DNA of 64,000 nt from NCBI RefSeq assembly GCF_000350225.1, contig NW_005178485.1, forward strand, positions 204,099 to 268,098. Direction: 5' to 3'. Source of the stretch: Chondrus crispus. Its lineage: Eukaryota; Rhodophyta; Florideophyceae; Gigartinales; Gigartinaceae. The notes under the pieces were generated by a model. It ran no database searches. It was not told the origin of the DNA and was given only the letters and a program-made list of their open reading frames with translations. Below, in pieces: positions 52,770 to 63,205 of this stretch (positions within the stretch are counted from its first letter, which is position 1; each line of letters starts with the position of its first letter). The position numbers and the translations under genes are program-made.

Positions 52770-53252
52770 TGTTGTCGGACTGAGCAAAACAAGCAACTAC
52801 TCGGACTTTCCTCGCCGTTCCTCCCTCCCTCTCTCTTGTCGCGAGCGCGCTCCCTAGTAGGTTAGAGCTTATTCACTAACTAGAGAATGCCGAGGCGTGG
52901 AAGAAACAACAACAACAACACAGATCGCGGTATGTTCTTACCCCGCGTTCAGCACTTTACTGCGCCAAACCAAGATTCAATAAACATACGCTACCCTCGT
53001 CCCCGAGTAGGTCGAGGAATTACAATACTTAAGCTATGGTTTCTGGTAACTGTTCCCCTAGTTCAGCGTGTCAATTCCAGTGTAGGCACCCCTTGAGGAA
53101 AAAAGGCGTATATCGCGCTCCATATATCACGCGCCCCTTCAGTGGTAGGCACCAGGTTGAATGTCCAAGTTCTCCCTCTATCGGGCGTGGCATGTGTCAT
53201 TGTAATGGAAAGAGATCCTAATTACACCATCACATGATCACGGTTGACAACA
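52770..53252 (-). repeat. 5' LTR of the copia element
   Basis: 483 bp, about 99% identical to the left copy. On - the internal sequence starts with TTCCGGAACCGTCGG at 52769; no canonical tRNA-Met primer site is recognised. Confidence 0.95.
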
Positions 53253-53257
53253 CCGCC

Positions 53258-53825
53258 AATTGTTGTTGCTCAATGTCGGTTGACGGATGAAGCGGCGCAG
53301 TGGGTGGGCCCCCTATTGCTGCGTTGTGCGAGCGTGAAAATTTATCAAAGAGCTTTCTGAGTAGCTCAAAGAGAAAACTTCCTCCCCCATTTTTTCACCC
53401 ACTCCCCCTTCCATCTTCCACACGCCACAAGCGACAGTGAGCTGCGGCGTGAAAACAAACACCACCTCCCCTGCCCTCCACTCCAAGGCTGGAGCCATTC
53501 CCCAAAAACTCGGACAAATTAACTGGTTTTAAAATTTTTCTGAAGTTAGAACTGAATAGCAAGCCTTCAACGCAATGTTGCTGTGCTCCAGTACTGGTAT
53601 AAAAATGGCTTAAAGAAAAATGCCTACTGTAAATTTTTTTTTCAGCACCTTTTCGTCAGAAAAGGTGCTAGCGAAAAGTAAACGCTTTATCTGTGGTGAT
53701 AGACTCCTCGTTTAAAAAACAGGAGTCAAATCGCGCTTTGCGTTGTCTAGAAAAAATAACTCTTGCCCTCACAATACAGAAGTTATTTTCATATTATGAG
53801 GACTTACGGTCCGATAGACACTTCA
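53258..53825. other. AT-rich intergenic stretch
   Basis: No gene. Contains a short inverted repeat CAGCACCTTTTCGTCAGAAAAGGTGCTAG near 53644-53672 (GCACCTTTTC paired with GAAAAGGTGC). Confidence 0.5.
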
Positions 53826-53828
53826 TCA

Positions 53829-54075
53829 GGGCCATTCCATTCATCGTGATTGGCAATCACGCAATCACGCAATCACGTCAATAAATGGTGCCTGCTCCCT
53901 TGTGGTTGGTTGTTTATATTACGTTTCCTAAAAAAATGGTCATGCTCATTAAAGAAATAAACAATCGACTTAAAATTAATCTTGTGCTCCAACTTGCAGA
54001 ACGACGTTAAATTAATGTCGTGATCGCGTGATTGCGTGATTGCATGATTGCCAATCACGATGAATGGAATGGCCC
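53829..54075. mobile_element. MITE with TIR GGGCCATTCC and TSD TCA
   Basis: 247 bp. The ~49-bp TIRs contain clustered CAATCACG words. It is bounded by TCA (53826-53828 and 54076-54078), and the 3-bp duplication suggests the PIF/Harbinger class. It ends 118 bp before the ATG of the small membrane-protein gene, so it sits in that gene's promoter or 5' UTR. Confidence 0.85.
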
Positions 54076-54193
54076 TCAGTAGGACGCCATTTTTTCACCT
54101 TCCCACAGGCAATTCCGATCTCCTCGCCAAAGTGCTTACTGTCTCCTGTGCACACCTTTCCTCGCTCCCTCTCTTTCTCCCTCCACCGCCGCC

Positions 54194-54599
54194 ATGTCCT
54201 CTTTCTTTACCCGCGCCAATCGCATGCGTACCGCCGCTTTCATTTCCGTCATGGGCCTCACTCTCTATTCATTCCCTATGCTCGCCCATTTCGCTTCCAC
54301 AAAACCTGCCATCGATTCGGAAAGCCCGCTCAAGCCGGACGCTGTTCGACGCGGCGCTTTTAATAACTCAGGCAGCCGCGATATCGGACCAGAGTAAGTC
54401 ACTCCCCTTCCACTTTTGTACTTTGTACCCCCCACCAGACTGGCTACATCCTGACTCCATCCCTTTCCCCTCCTCCACAACATTGCCTTGGCACCTTTCC
54501 AGCCCGGACTGGGTTAATGGCGCATACATCCGCAACCGCCAGAAATCGTCAACCCCACAGTCCGCATCATCACCCAACACTGACATCACTCCGAACTGA
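54194..54599 (+). CDS. Small single-pass membrane protein, two exons (98 aa)
   Basis: ATG in GCCGCCATGTCC context. Exon 1 is 54194-54393, intron 54394-54502 (109 bp, GTAAGT...CAG), exon 2 54503-54599; the join is 297 nt, exactly 99 codons. A short basic N-terminus (FFTRANRMR) is followed by a hydrophobic segment (TAAFISVMGLTLYSFPMLA, ~12-31), then a soluble C-terminus with NSGSRDIGPDPDWVNGAYIR spanning the splice. This looks like a small mitochondrial inner-membrane or similar organellar protein, but I cannot name it. Its stop lies 96 bp from the stop of SPC25 (tail to tail). Confidence 0.75.
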
Positions 54600-54695
54600 C
54601 GAAAACACTTCTATACACTCGTGGCACACAAAACTCTACAACCGCTACATCTTTCGTCGCACTATCGTTTCCTCCCTTTATCAACCCCATGTTGT

Positions 54696-55764
54696 TTACT
54701 CTGACATGGCGAGTCGCTGGAACTCCTTCCGCATATCTCGAAGGAACGGCACAAGCTCGCCGTTCTTTCGAAGCTGCTCCTTGAGCTCCCCGAACTTCTG
54801 CACCATCGGCACGCATTCGGTGCCTAGCAGACCCATCGTTGCGTCGTCGGAAAGGGGCATGCAGACTGTTAGAATCGTTACACGCGCGTTGTTAGCCATG
54901 GAATGCGCCGCGCGGATGCGAGCAAGACGTACCGATTAGTCCCTCGCCCTCGTTAAACTTTGTCGCAACGGAGAACGTCCGATCGTGCGCCGAAGGATCA
55001 ATGCAGACAAATATGTATCGCACGTGGCTGTCATCGATAACCTCAAGCTTCAACCCGAGCGCGTCCTGGAATTTGTTCAGCACGTCCTGCAAGCCTGATA
55101 TTTTACCGTCTAACCTTCGTTTCGCCCCTTCAACCTCTGTGGATACGTTCGCAAGGTGAGATTCCAATCAATGTTAGTCACGAGCTTAACTTGGCTGACA
55201 TGCGCAGCATGAGAACATAAATGGGAATGACAACTTACGATGTGCACGGTCTTCGACGACGTCGCGCTTTTCGCGCAGACTTTCTTGCAGTCGCTGTTGG
55301 TCTTCTGGCATTTTGCTCTTTTGTGAATCAAGCTCTGCGACTACGCCTTCGAGCTCCGTCGCTTCCTGTGCATACATTTCCTCCTCACGCCGATTTTCTT
55401 CTATCGTCTGTAAGGCTATTTTCTCCAGTTCCTGTTCGCGCGCACAGTTCTCTATGGACAAAGCCAGCATTAAAACAAAGCATCATCGTTAGGTCTTCGT
55501 TTCGGAAATTCGCGTGAGTTGAAATGCTTCACGCTTGGGCAAACGAGGGCGAGAGAGCTTACCGTTGATCTCGTCGGCTGTTGTGACGAAGAGACTTGCG
55601 TACTGGTTGTCCTGCTCGATGATGGTTCTGGCCCATTCTTCAACGCGACGCGCTCCCTCCACTGTCGCTCGCTCGTACTTGTCCGCACGCTCCACGATCC
55701 CCGCGAAAGTTTCCTCCGTCTGGGCGAGGATGTCCGCCACGCGGTCGAAGCTTGTGTCGTGCAT
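54696..55764 (-). CDS. SPC25: Kinetochore protein Spc25, four exons (262 aa)
   Basis: Subunit of the Ndc80 complex that links centromeres to spindle microtubules. Exons on -: 55764-55563, 55451-55239, 55136-54933 and 54865-54696; introns of 111, 102 and 67 bp, all GT-AG. The joined length of 789 nt gives 262 codons plus stop. Residues ~1-150 are a coiled coil rich in Glu, Lys, Arg and Gln, as in Spc25. The C-terminal globular domain has LGLKLEVIDDSHVRYIFVCIDPS, TKFNEGEGLI and the closing ELVPFLRDMRKEFQRLA, matching the RWD-like head of Spc25 that binds Mis12/CENP-T. Assignment is by motif reading; every exon junction keeps the frame. Confidence 0.88.
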
Positions 55765-56169
55765 GTCTATATTAATTCCAAGGGTGCGGCATGTGTTCTC
55801 TCACTTGAGCCCGGCGAACTTCTACTGCCGGCTGAGGGAAAAGGTGGAGAATTCAAATTGACAGACGAATTTGTTGGCTTTGGAGGAGACAAACTATTAG
55901 CAGCTCCGAGCAAGCGAATGTTCCCTCGCAAAAAACAAAGCTGGGTGATATTTGAAAGTTTAAATCTACAAACAAAAAACGGCCACTTGGAGTATCATTA
56001 TTCGACAGACCATTACCAAGGACTGGCCATACAGTAATGTAGACAGACGTGTTTCGAGGGTACAGAGTGGATAAACCATGCGCTTTTTGTTAGGGACGTT
56101 ATTTTATTATTGAAATTGAACGCAACAAGCCATCATTGGTGAGATTGTTCACGTCAGGCTCGGCAGTGC
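55765..56169. other. Upstream region of SPC25
   Basis: 405 bp with no gene; should include the SPC25 promoter (- strand). Confidence 0.45.
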
Positions 56170-56222
56170 ATGCCTTTTAGGATTATGATCCCGACATCGC
56201 GCACCGGCACTCTTCACCACGG

Positions 56223-56502
56223 TGTTCACATGAAGGGTGCACATGAAGGGTTTTCACATGAAGGGTTTTCACATGAAGGGTTTTCACATGAAGGGTGTTC
56301 ACATGAAGGGTGTTCACATGAAGGGTGTTCACATGAAGGGTGTTCACATGAAGGGTGTTCACATGAAGGGTGTTCACATGAAGGGTGTTCACATGAAGGG
56401 TGTTCACATGAAGGGTGTTCACATGAAGGGTGTTCACATGAAGGGTGTTCACATGAAGGGTGTTCACATGAAGGGTGTTCACATGAAGGGTGTTCACTTG
56501 AA
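56223..56502 (+). repeat. 15-bp minisatellite, about 18 copies
   Basis: Unit TGTTCACATGAAGGG. The first copies vary (one 13-bp unit TGCACATGAAGGG at 56238-56250, three with TTTT for TGTT); from 56296 on they are identical until a degenerate end. Because 15 is a multiple of 3, several frames stay open, including one from an ATG at 56170 to 56874 reading HEGCS repeats. Without other support I treat that as a by-product. Confidence 0.95.
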
Positions 56503-56883
56503 CACGTGTACAAATTGCAATATTCGAGACAACGTTGCCGTGTCCCTCCGGTGAAGACAGAACCCTGTTGGAAGCCTGCTGCCCGCTCCACATTGAACGG
56601 AGAAAGCTTTCGCGAATGCACAGCACATGGTACAGCACTCGGGACGCTCACCGTAACGAATCAGTCCTTTCTTATTCGTGTCCTGTTTGACTCACGAACC
56701 TTCGCAGACAGCGAATACTCTACCGACATAGCCGCAGTGTTTGTTCTCTGTTTCTCTGTCACACGCAACGGCTGCAAACTTGACCTGCATACTGTACCGG
56801 TACAGTCAACCACACCGAGTAGTGCACCCCCATGCAAGGTTCCAACAACATGCAACACTCGCATCTTGCACTAATGAATGGGG

Positions 56884-57153
56884 TCACACAAAATACTCGT
56901 TTACAAGCGTCTGGCGTCTCTCGGAACGACTCTGCTCAGCGTGGGCAGTTAGCAACGCGCGCTTTGCACGGTGCAAATGACGAACTGCATCCTCGATACC
57001 CGAAATGTTCACCATTTCCTCCACTCCCGTAAAGCAGGCAAGTACTTCCTCAAAACCTGGAATAACACACTCATTTGATTCTATTCCTTTGGTTCCATCT
57101 GCACTCGTCTTTTCATGCTGTGTTGTGGTTGTGTCGGTGCCCTTGCGTGTCAC
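56884..57153 (-). pseudogene. Second pogo-like C-terminal fragment with PIP-like box
   Basis: 89 residues ending RRQTLVNEYFV. QTLVNEYF fits the PCNA-binding pattern Q-x-x-(hydrophobic)-x-x-(F/Y)-(F/Y) at the extreme C-terminus, preceded by a helical region, like the fragment at 25.8-26.1 kb. No catalytic part is adjacent. Confidence 0.4.
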
Positions 57154-57483
57154 TGGAGTAAGACGGAGAGGATCTGTGGGGTCTGTTGGAAAGGATCGTG
57201 AAAGGTGGAAGCAGCCCTATCGGTCGTTTTCCCGACCAACGTCGGCGCTTTATTTACTCACAGGAGTTGACACTAAAAACTGCACAAATTGCAGTTTCTC
57301 CCAATGACAGAAGTGAGTCAAGACCGGTCGGGCTTCGTCGCTGTAAGGACCAAGAGAGTCCCAATGACAAGGATGATCCGTTTACTGTTGGGCATCTCCG
57401 TCGGCCGCGTCCCCGTCTTGGACAGGTGTCCAACAGCAATGCAAGGTATGATAACCTGTGTTCACCGCAAAAACCCTGCATCA

Positions 57484-57694
57484 GGGCGTGTCTTAACAGG
57501 CTGGTTTTTGCTTTGCCTTGCCCGGTTTTGCCAGGAATACTTTTAAATTCTTAACAAATACCGTATGCTTCTTAAGCCGTTGCTTTTCTTAAACACATAA
57601 ATTAAAACGTAGGAGCCACTCATAGCACGCCAAGTCACTTCTTTGGGCAAGGCAAAGCAAACCGCAGCAAAACGGGGCATGTTAAGACACACCC
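57484..57694. mobile_element. MITE with TIR GGGCGTGTCTTAACA and TSD TCA
   Basis: 211 bp. Flanked by TCA (57481-57483 and 57695-57697). Inverted ends begin GGG(C/T)GTGTCTTAACA. A second inverted pair, TTTGCTTTGCCTTGCCC, lies inside. Same 3-bp duplication as the MITE at 53.8 kb but different sequence. Confidence 0.8.
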
Positions 57695-57745
57695 TCACTC
57701 GTGGAATTACTCAATTCGGCACTATTGGGCGAGTCCTCTCTGTAC

Positions 57746-58379
57746 TGTACACCCGGGGACGGTATTTAGTGTCACTGATACCATTTCCGCTATGGAAATA
57801 TCGACCCCTAAACATATATTAATGTCAGTGATACTATTTCCGTACTTACACTATTTCAGTGAAAACGGTACTACTGTCACTGATATTGTCAAACGTAACA
57901 ATGAATAGTGTAAGTTCGATCCCATTAGAGCCTACAGCATTTCTTTTCGTCCTACCAAAACCTCACATGCCTGCCTCTAATCACAAGTCCTGACGCTGCC
58001 CCCCCCCCCCCCTCCCCTCCTCTTTCCTTATCGCAGATGCCCCTTGTTACAACTCTGCATCGCCCAACCTTTTCCTATACACCAGCCCAAAGACCGACCA
58101 GTTGACCTGTTCTTAGTACAAAACGCTTTTCAGTAATAAATGCCTGCGTATCTCCACTCCCGCGCACAAATTAGTGCTCCCGAAACGAACCGAACGAATC
58201 GCATACCACTACCATCCCTCCGGACCGGCAGTGAGATGGGTCCGGCTGAAAGGAAGGATTGTTCTATGTCTGGATTGATCCGTCGTCGTCCCGGGCTCTG
58301 ACATGTGTTAGTGTCAGTGACACTATTTACGTGGTGACACTAATTTAGCGCTGACACTAAATACCGTCCCCGGTGTACA
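57746..58379. mobile_element. Small TIR element with repeated GTGTCA(C/G)TGA motifs
   Basis: Ends are inverted copies of TGTACACC(C)GGGGACGG followed by TATTTAGTGTCA; the left copy has one extra C. Several subterminal copies of the semi-palindromic GTGTCACTGATA/TGTCAGTGACA occur at both ends. No clear target duplication. Non-coding inside, with a C-run at 57998-58011. A related TACTGTCAGTGATACTGTTTC word appears at 61634. Confidence 0.65.
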
Positions 58380-58859
58380 TTGTGTATTATCTTCTCGTAG
58401 GCACTTGTTAACCCTTCCTGATAACCTTGCAGGTTCCTTTTCAAAGTGTTTACAGAGGGCCCTACGCAATAGTGCTATACCGGAACAGACCTCGACATAT
58501 GGCACTATTGCGTGAATGGCACTATACTGAAAGCACGAAAACGCAATCATTTACATACAGTTGTGTTCTGCTTGAAGCGAGCGATCAGAGACGCAAGGCT
58601 TTGAAGGGGAATTCTAATGTACCTCTCAACAGGCGACAGCTGCGAACGTCCCTGTGTCCCCCTGTCCGCTCTCTCCTCCCTTGCACTCGCTCTAACCCTC
58701 TACCCCTGAGACGCCCCGCCCAGATATTATCTGTTACAGTCAAACAGCAGATCCCGTGCCCGCTGTAGGTGATGGGACGCTACGTGCTGTACGACATGTG
58801 CAATGGGACCGGCCTGCGCCACACAGCGTCCAGCCCGCGAGCCGCGCTGGCCAAGAGCT
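58380..58859. other. Non-coding stretch with a 12-bp stem-loop
   Basis: 58464-58475 pairs perfectly with 58502-58513 (ACGCAATAGTGC/GCACTATTGCGT). The GGCACTATTG word recurs at 57718 and 60463, so this may be a shared repeat. No gene. Confidence 0.45.
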
Positions 58860-59522
58860 TCATGGATGCGAGGTGATGCGTCGAAGCCGTGCGCCAGCGC
58901 CTGCTTGGGCTGCTGGGGGCATAACGCCGCTGGCGCGCCGCTGCAGCCATGTGCCCAGGTGGTCACCTGCGGTGCGTTGTGTGTCCGAGGTGCGGCCTGT
59001 GGCCACGTTGCGCGAAGGGAGAGGGTCGCCGAGGAATTCATATTCGCGAAGCTTGGCACTCAATGTAGCAATACCCACTGCGACGCCTGAAATGCCAACA
59101 CTACCGGCCTCACCATGGAGGGAAACAGAGCGCAAGCCATGTATGTTGACAAATTTGTCTGTCCATCTGCGTGAAGCAGAAAACTGACGAAGCGCACATG
59201 CTTGTGACTCAGGTAGATCTTTACATAATAATTTTTCTCGCAAGTATATTGCTTTTGCCGCAATAATATTATGCGTGACAGATATTTTGGCAGAACGGGC
59301 AAGAAATATGAAGGACATAATGCCGGATTCCAGTACAGGGAATGGGGCCTCCCTCACAGTCTTGGCTGTGAAGGAAACGTTCGTGGTTTCTGCTTTCTTC
59401 GTCAGTGATTCAAGATTTGTAGCAATATTTGTTACAGTGCGCCCCGAGACCGAATATTTCTTCATGATGTGGTTGGGGGAGTGTCCGATTTTGAGTAGGC
59501 GACCGGCCTCAATTTTTCATTA
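58860..59522 (-). pseudogene. Pogo/Tigger-like transposase N-terminal DNA-binding domains
   Basis: On - from ~59522: a Psq-type helix-turn-helix (GRLLKIGHSPNHIMKKYSVSGRTVTNI, beginning before the first ATG). Then comes a CENP-B-type second helix-turn-helix with FSASRRWTDKFVNIHGLRSVSLHGEAGS (~59195-59110), the classical pogo/Tigger wording. The sequence dissolves after ~59030, before any DDE motif. Tail fragments of the same broad family lie at 56.9-57.2 and 25.8-26.1 kb. Confidence 0.75.
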
Positions 59523-59627
59523 AGGGTGAGTCGCGTACGAGAAGTTCGAGAGGAATTGAGATGCGAGGGTGGTTCTTGAGTGGGAGGTCTCATAACGGTT
59601 CAAAAGTTGTTTTCAATGTGTCTCTCA

Positions 59628-60264
59628 GAGCATCTCCAGCGCTGGAGCTAAATCTATTCCAAGTAGGACGCGTGTCAGTTTTCTAGCTGGTCGCTGTCTT
59701 TGGGCACCCCATGTTCCAAATTGTTTGCAATGCGCTATGCCGAAGGCGCTGCTCGTCTCTATCGCGCGCACTCGTTAACCCGCAGGACGATATGGACTCT
59801 CTGGACGACTTTGGCGCCCTAAAACCGATGGCGCCGCTGGAGGCGGTCGAAGGCAGCGCCGCTGCGCAGGGGAATGACGAGTGCGACATTGAGGACCTCC
59901 TTACAGACGATGACGAGGATGACGTGATTTCGGATGCCTTTTGAGGACCAGCTGTTCTGTTTTTCGCGCCCACATGTAGTTGCTAGCTGGCTTCCCGCCA
60001 CCCCAGGTGTTTCTACTGTGAGATTTAATCGGAATTAATGTTCGCGCGCCCTAATCAGCTTGTGACGAGCTCGTGGCAATCATCGCTTTGGGATATGTCT
60101 CGTTGCAAATCGGCCTGATTTGCCAGGAGAAAAACTCTAAACGCCGATTTAGAATTCGATTTACGATGCAATTTGCGTTCTGGTGTCGCGGTGGAGACCA
60201 AACTTTACCCTGATTTGGTAAATATCATATTTGGACCGAATTTGCTGCCGCGGTGGAGATGCTC
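59628..60264 (+). mobile_element. Non-autonomous PIF/Harbinger element (copy 2, shorter)
   Basis: 637 bp, TIR GAGCATCTCCA, TSD TCA (59625-59627 and 60265-60267). Same family as 47698-48543 in opposite orientation, with an internal deletion removing about 200 bp. Confidence 0.9.
59711..59944 (+). pseudogene. Truncated Harbinger transposase N-terminus (copy 2)
   Basis: 77 residues, nearly identical to the first ~70 residues of the 178-residue frame at 47924-48460 (DDMDSLDDFGALKPMAPLEA). Stops at the internal deletion. Confidence 0.7.
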
Positions 60265-61265
60265 TCAGCAAGCGATACAATGGGGTTTCGCTTATAGGCA
60301 AAACGGATGAGGTTTCGTCACCCCGCTTTCTGCCGTCGCACCTTCGACTCTGCAGTCCTGCTACTTCTGAAGCCACACGTGTATGAACACGTATAGAAAG
60401 TATGATAACCATACCATGGCGTTTTGCAAAGCACTAATGCGTGGGAGGCACTACTCAAAGTGGCACTATTGCGCGACCGCCCCCTGTACAAGGGTACTGT
60501 ACCCAAGGAAGGGTACTGTACCCAAGGAAGGGTACTGTACCTTATTCATGCTACAGTAATTGGATAACAAGGTTCTTTCTCCCGTTGTCTATCCGACCGG
60601 GTCGTGTCCTCAAATGAGGACGGCGTTCTTGCATGTAAGGCCAGCCCTTACTGCAGAAATTTATATATTAAATTTAGTAATTTAGAAAAAAATTCGGACA
60701 CCTTTTTCTCTATCGCATATGCCCTCGACATTGTACAGTAGAACATCGGGATACTGTAGCAGTCTTGAGGACACTGAAAGAACAAGGATTTAGTAGAGTT
60801 TAAACAACCAGTTGCCCATTTAACATCGCGTTTCGGTTTCGAAGATATCAATACAAAACGTTTCAAGGTGCTCAAAAGCTTCTTCCCTAATCAGTATTTC
60901 TAAAAACTACTCGAAAGGACATACAGTTCTTACTAGAATCCCTTCCGGGATACACAAGTCAAGTACGATGGTGAGGGTAGCTTTCTTCTTATCGGAAAGC
61001 AGAAGCCCAGAAAAATAGGTTAAAATGTAACCGCATATGAGGTCACTTGTCATCTAGAGACACTAGCTCTAGATGTCGTCAAGCTTCGCGAGAACTGGAA
61101 GCACAATTGAAAGATACGAGAGATCTGCCAGGTGCCCATATCAGGAGTCCTGCTTCAATGCGCACACAAAATGCGCTCAACCCCATCCTCCGCCGAAAAT
61201 CACCTACGCGATGACTTAGCAGTAACCCTCTTGGAAGTGCTTCATAACGCGCTTTGGAATGCTGC
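60265..61265. other. Non-coding stretch
   Basis: No gene. Contains the 19-bp repeats listed separately. Confidence 0.45.
60489..60541 (+). repeat. 19-bp tandem repeat with palindromic core
   Basis: Three units AAGGGTACTGTACCCAAGG (last partial). Each contains the palindrome GGGTAC-T-GTACCC. Confidence 0.85.
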
Positions 61266-61468
61266 GGCGGCAAATTCTGCTACTGTTCGACAAGGACATA
61301 CAAGCAGAATTTGCTACTGTTCGACAAGGACATACTAAGTTAGTATGTCCTTGTGCAGAATTTGCTACTGTTCGACAAGTTAGTATGTCCTTGTCAAACA
61401 GTAGCAGAATTGTGGCGATGGGATAATGATGTCTTAGTATTACTAAGACATCATTATCCCATCACCAC
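61266..61468 (+). repeat. Fold-back repeat cluster
   Basis: Three direct copies of GCTACTGTTCGACAAG (from 61270, 61309 and 61359) and an inverted copy near 61380-61405. A perfect 15-bp inverted repeat about one base lies at 61324-61354. A 23-bp perfect inverted repeat about one base lies at 61417-61463, extendable to 61412-61468 with one mismatch. No coding sequence. Confidence 0.85.
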
Positions 61469-63205
61469 ATGAAGTTTGTAATGATGAGAATTCGTTGTCT
61501 GCCAACGCATCTCTGTACGGTGGCCTCCACTCAGACAAGCAAGTCGCATGTTTACACACTGCAGCACATACGGCGCCCGTAGTTATCGCGGGTCGTAGTC
61601 TACAGTCGCTGGTGGTAGGTTACAGCTAGGCATACTGTCAGTGATACTGTTTCTGGACCACGTAGAGAACTCCTTTGCCTGAAATAGAGTTTTGCCCAGA
61701 CCTGACAACAAATGTACCATCACCGACTAACTTGAGGAGCACAACGCGTATGCGCCACGTTTTGTATCGCTCAAGATCTATATCCATAGCTCTTGCCGCA
61801 ATTCAGTTTTTTTTTTTTTTTGTTCTCGTACATGTGCAGCGTACGGTAGGATACGCTGTCAAACGTACCGAAAAATCCAGAGAGAAGGCTGGCGACCGTC
61901 GATTCTCGTTCCGAGAATCAACTTCGATATGCATGTGCTGCAGACATGTGCATCACACGTTGCAGCTGTACGTAAGGTCGTTCGAAATGAATCAAAAAAC
62001 TCAATGCAAGCTCTTGTTTGGTAGAGGTCTGCGTTCTCCATACAGAGTCTCATACAGCACTGTATTTGGAATGGCCATCCTCGTTGCTTGAATAAATAAC
62101 CCCTGCACCTCAGTTGCTACAGCATCCCCGACCAACGACGTGGAAGGATGAACCACTGCACACTTCCCATCAAAATACATCTGTGACTTCAACTAGGAAT
62201 GAATTTTTGACCGTCACGTCCATCCACAGCAAGGGTCCCTCTGAACGAAGCAGTGCGAGAGCGCTGTACCTGCTCATGTCAGCACCATCGGTGATGTCAA
62301 GAATGGGCGTATCCACGAATAAAAGTATTGCCAATCAACAACACACCTGCGCTCTTGCTCTGGAACGTAGCGTCTTGCCTTTGTTTCAATTATTGTACAA
62401 CCAAGTCAGTGTTTAGGGCACGAAGAGGCGCAAATGAGCCTGGCACAGCTCTCGAGTTATCACTCGTTGGGTGGAGCATGCTTTCTCCCCGATATGGTTA
62501 TCCTCCTAGCTCTCGAGATTACCCGCTGAAAGCGCTATTCACATATGTCTTGAACAGCCCTCCAATTATAATTCATCAAAATACTTTGCTGGCAAAGGAC
62601 CCGAGACCTCGACGCTTTGAGCAATAAAATCCGTTGTAGACGATTACTGCGTTTTGGGGTACCGTGATGCATTTGAACCGACAGTTGTGGAAATACCGTA
62701 CATACAGCACAATGGAATGATGTCACAGTCGGAGGGATTTGCTCGCTCGACCCTGTTGGCTGGATGCGCAGGATGGTGAAGCTATGGACTCCAGCCGGAA
62801 CGTCCTGCCGTGCCGCTACTTCCGTACACTGCTCCTTGGCCACAAAAAGGCCTGCCTAATTTTGTCCTCTATGTGACCGACATGAAATGCTCCGATAGGC
62901 AACAGATAGATGTGTTTTCCTCGACATCAAAGTATGTTTGGCCCTACCGTACCATTCACACCAATCGCGGTGAAGAGGTCGTGGTGAACATATACAGCCG
63001 GTAGTTGAATGCATAAAGCTCGGTAGAATCAGAGCATCAAGCGTGGAAAGTGCCTAGCCGGGGAACTATTTCTCAATATGAAAAATGGGCATGAATATGA
63101 ATGCTTTATAAATATTTTGGAGTCAGTGGTGATGAATTGATAAATATTAAGCTGCCGAACAGCCCGTCCAAGCAGCAGACCCTCGCAGCGAGCGAGATGC
63201 TTTGC
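61469..63205. other. Non-coding stretch
   Basis: 1.7 kb with no recognised gene; a T-run at 61807-61820. Short frames lack domains. Confidence 0.4.

Larger units (their letters stand above)
45521..53252 (-). mobile_element. Ty1/copia retrotransposon with LTRs and TSD
   Basis: LTRs at 45521-46002 and 52770-53252, each TGTTGTC...GACAACA, flanked by CCGCC (45516-45520 and 53253-53257). On - the order is gag, protease, integrase, RT, RNase H, which is the Ty1/copia order. The LTRs differ at about five bases plus one A in a homopolymer, so insertion is fairly recent. The RT is split by a ~1.1-kb insert. Gag and pol also carry in-frame stops and small frameshifts. It lies 49 bp from the end of the 9.1-kb DNA transposon. 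Confidence 0.95.

Noticed and set aside
56223-56502. CRISPR-like regular repeats
   Set aside because: Units are contiguous 15-mers with no spacers; it is a minisatellite.
56170-56874. 234-aa repeat protein with HEGCS units
   Set aside because: A 15-bp unit keeps several frames open on both strands automatically; flanks show no domain and no splice or promoter support.
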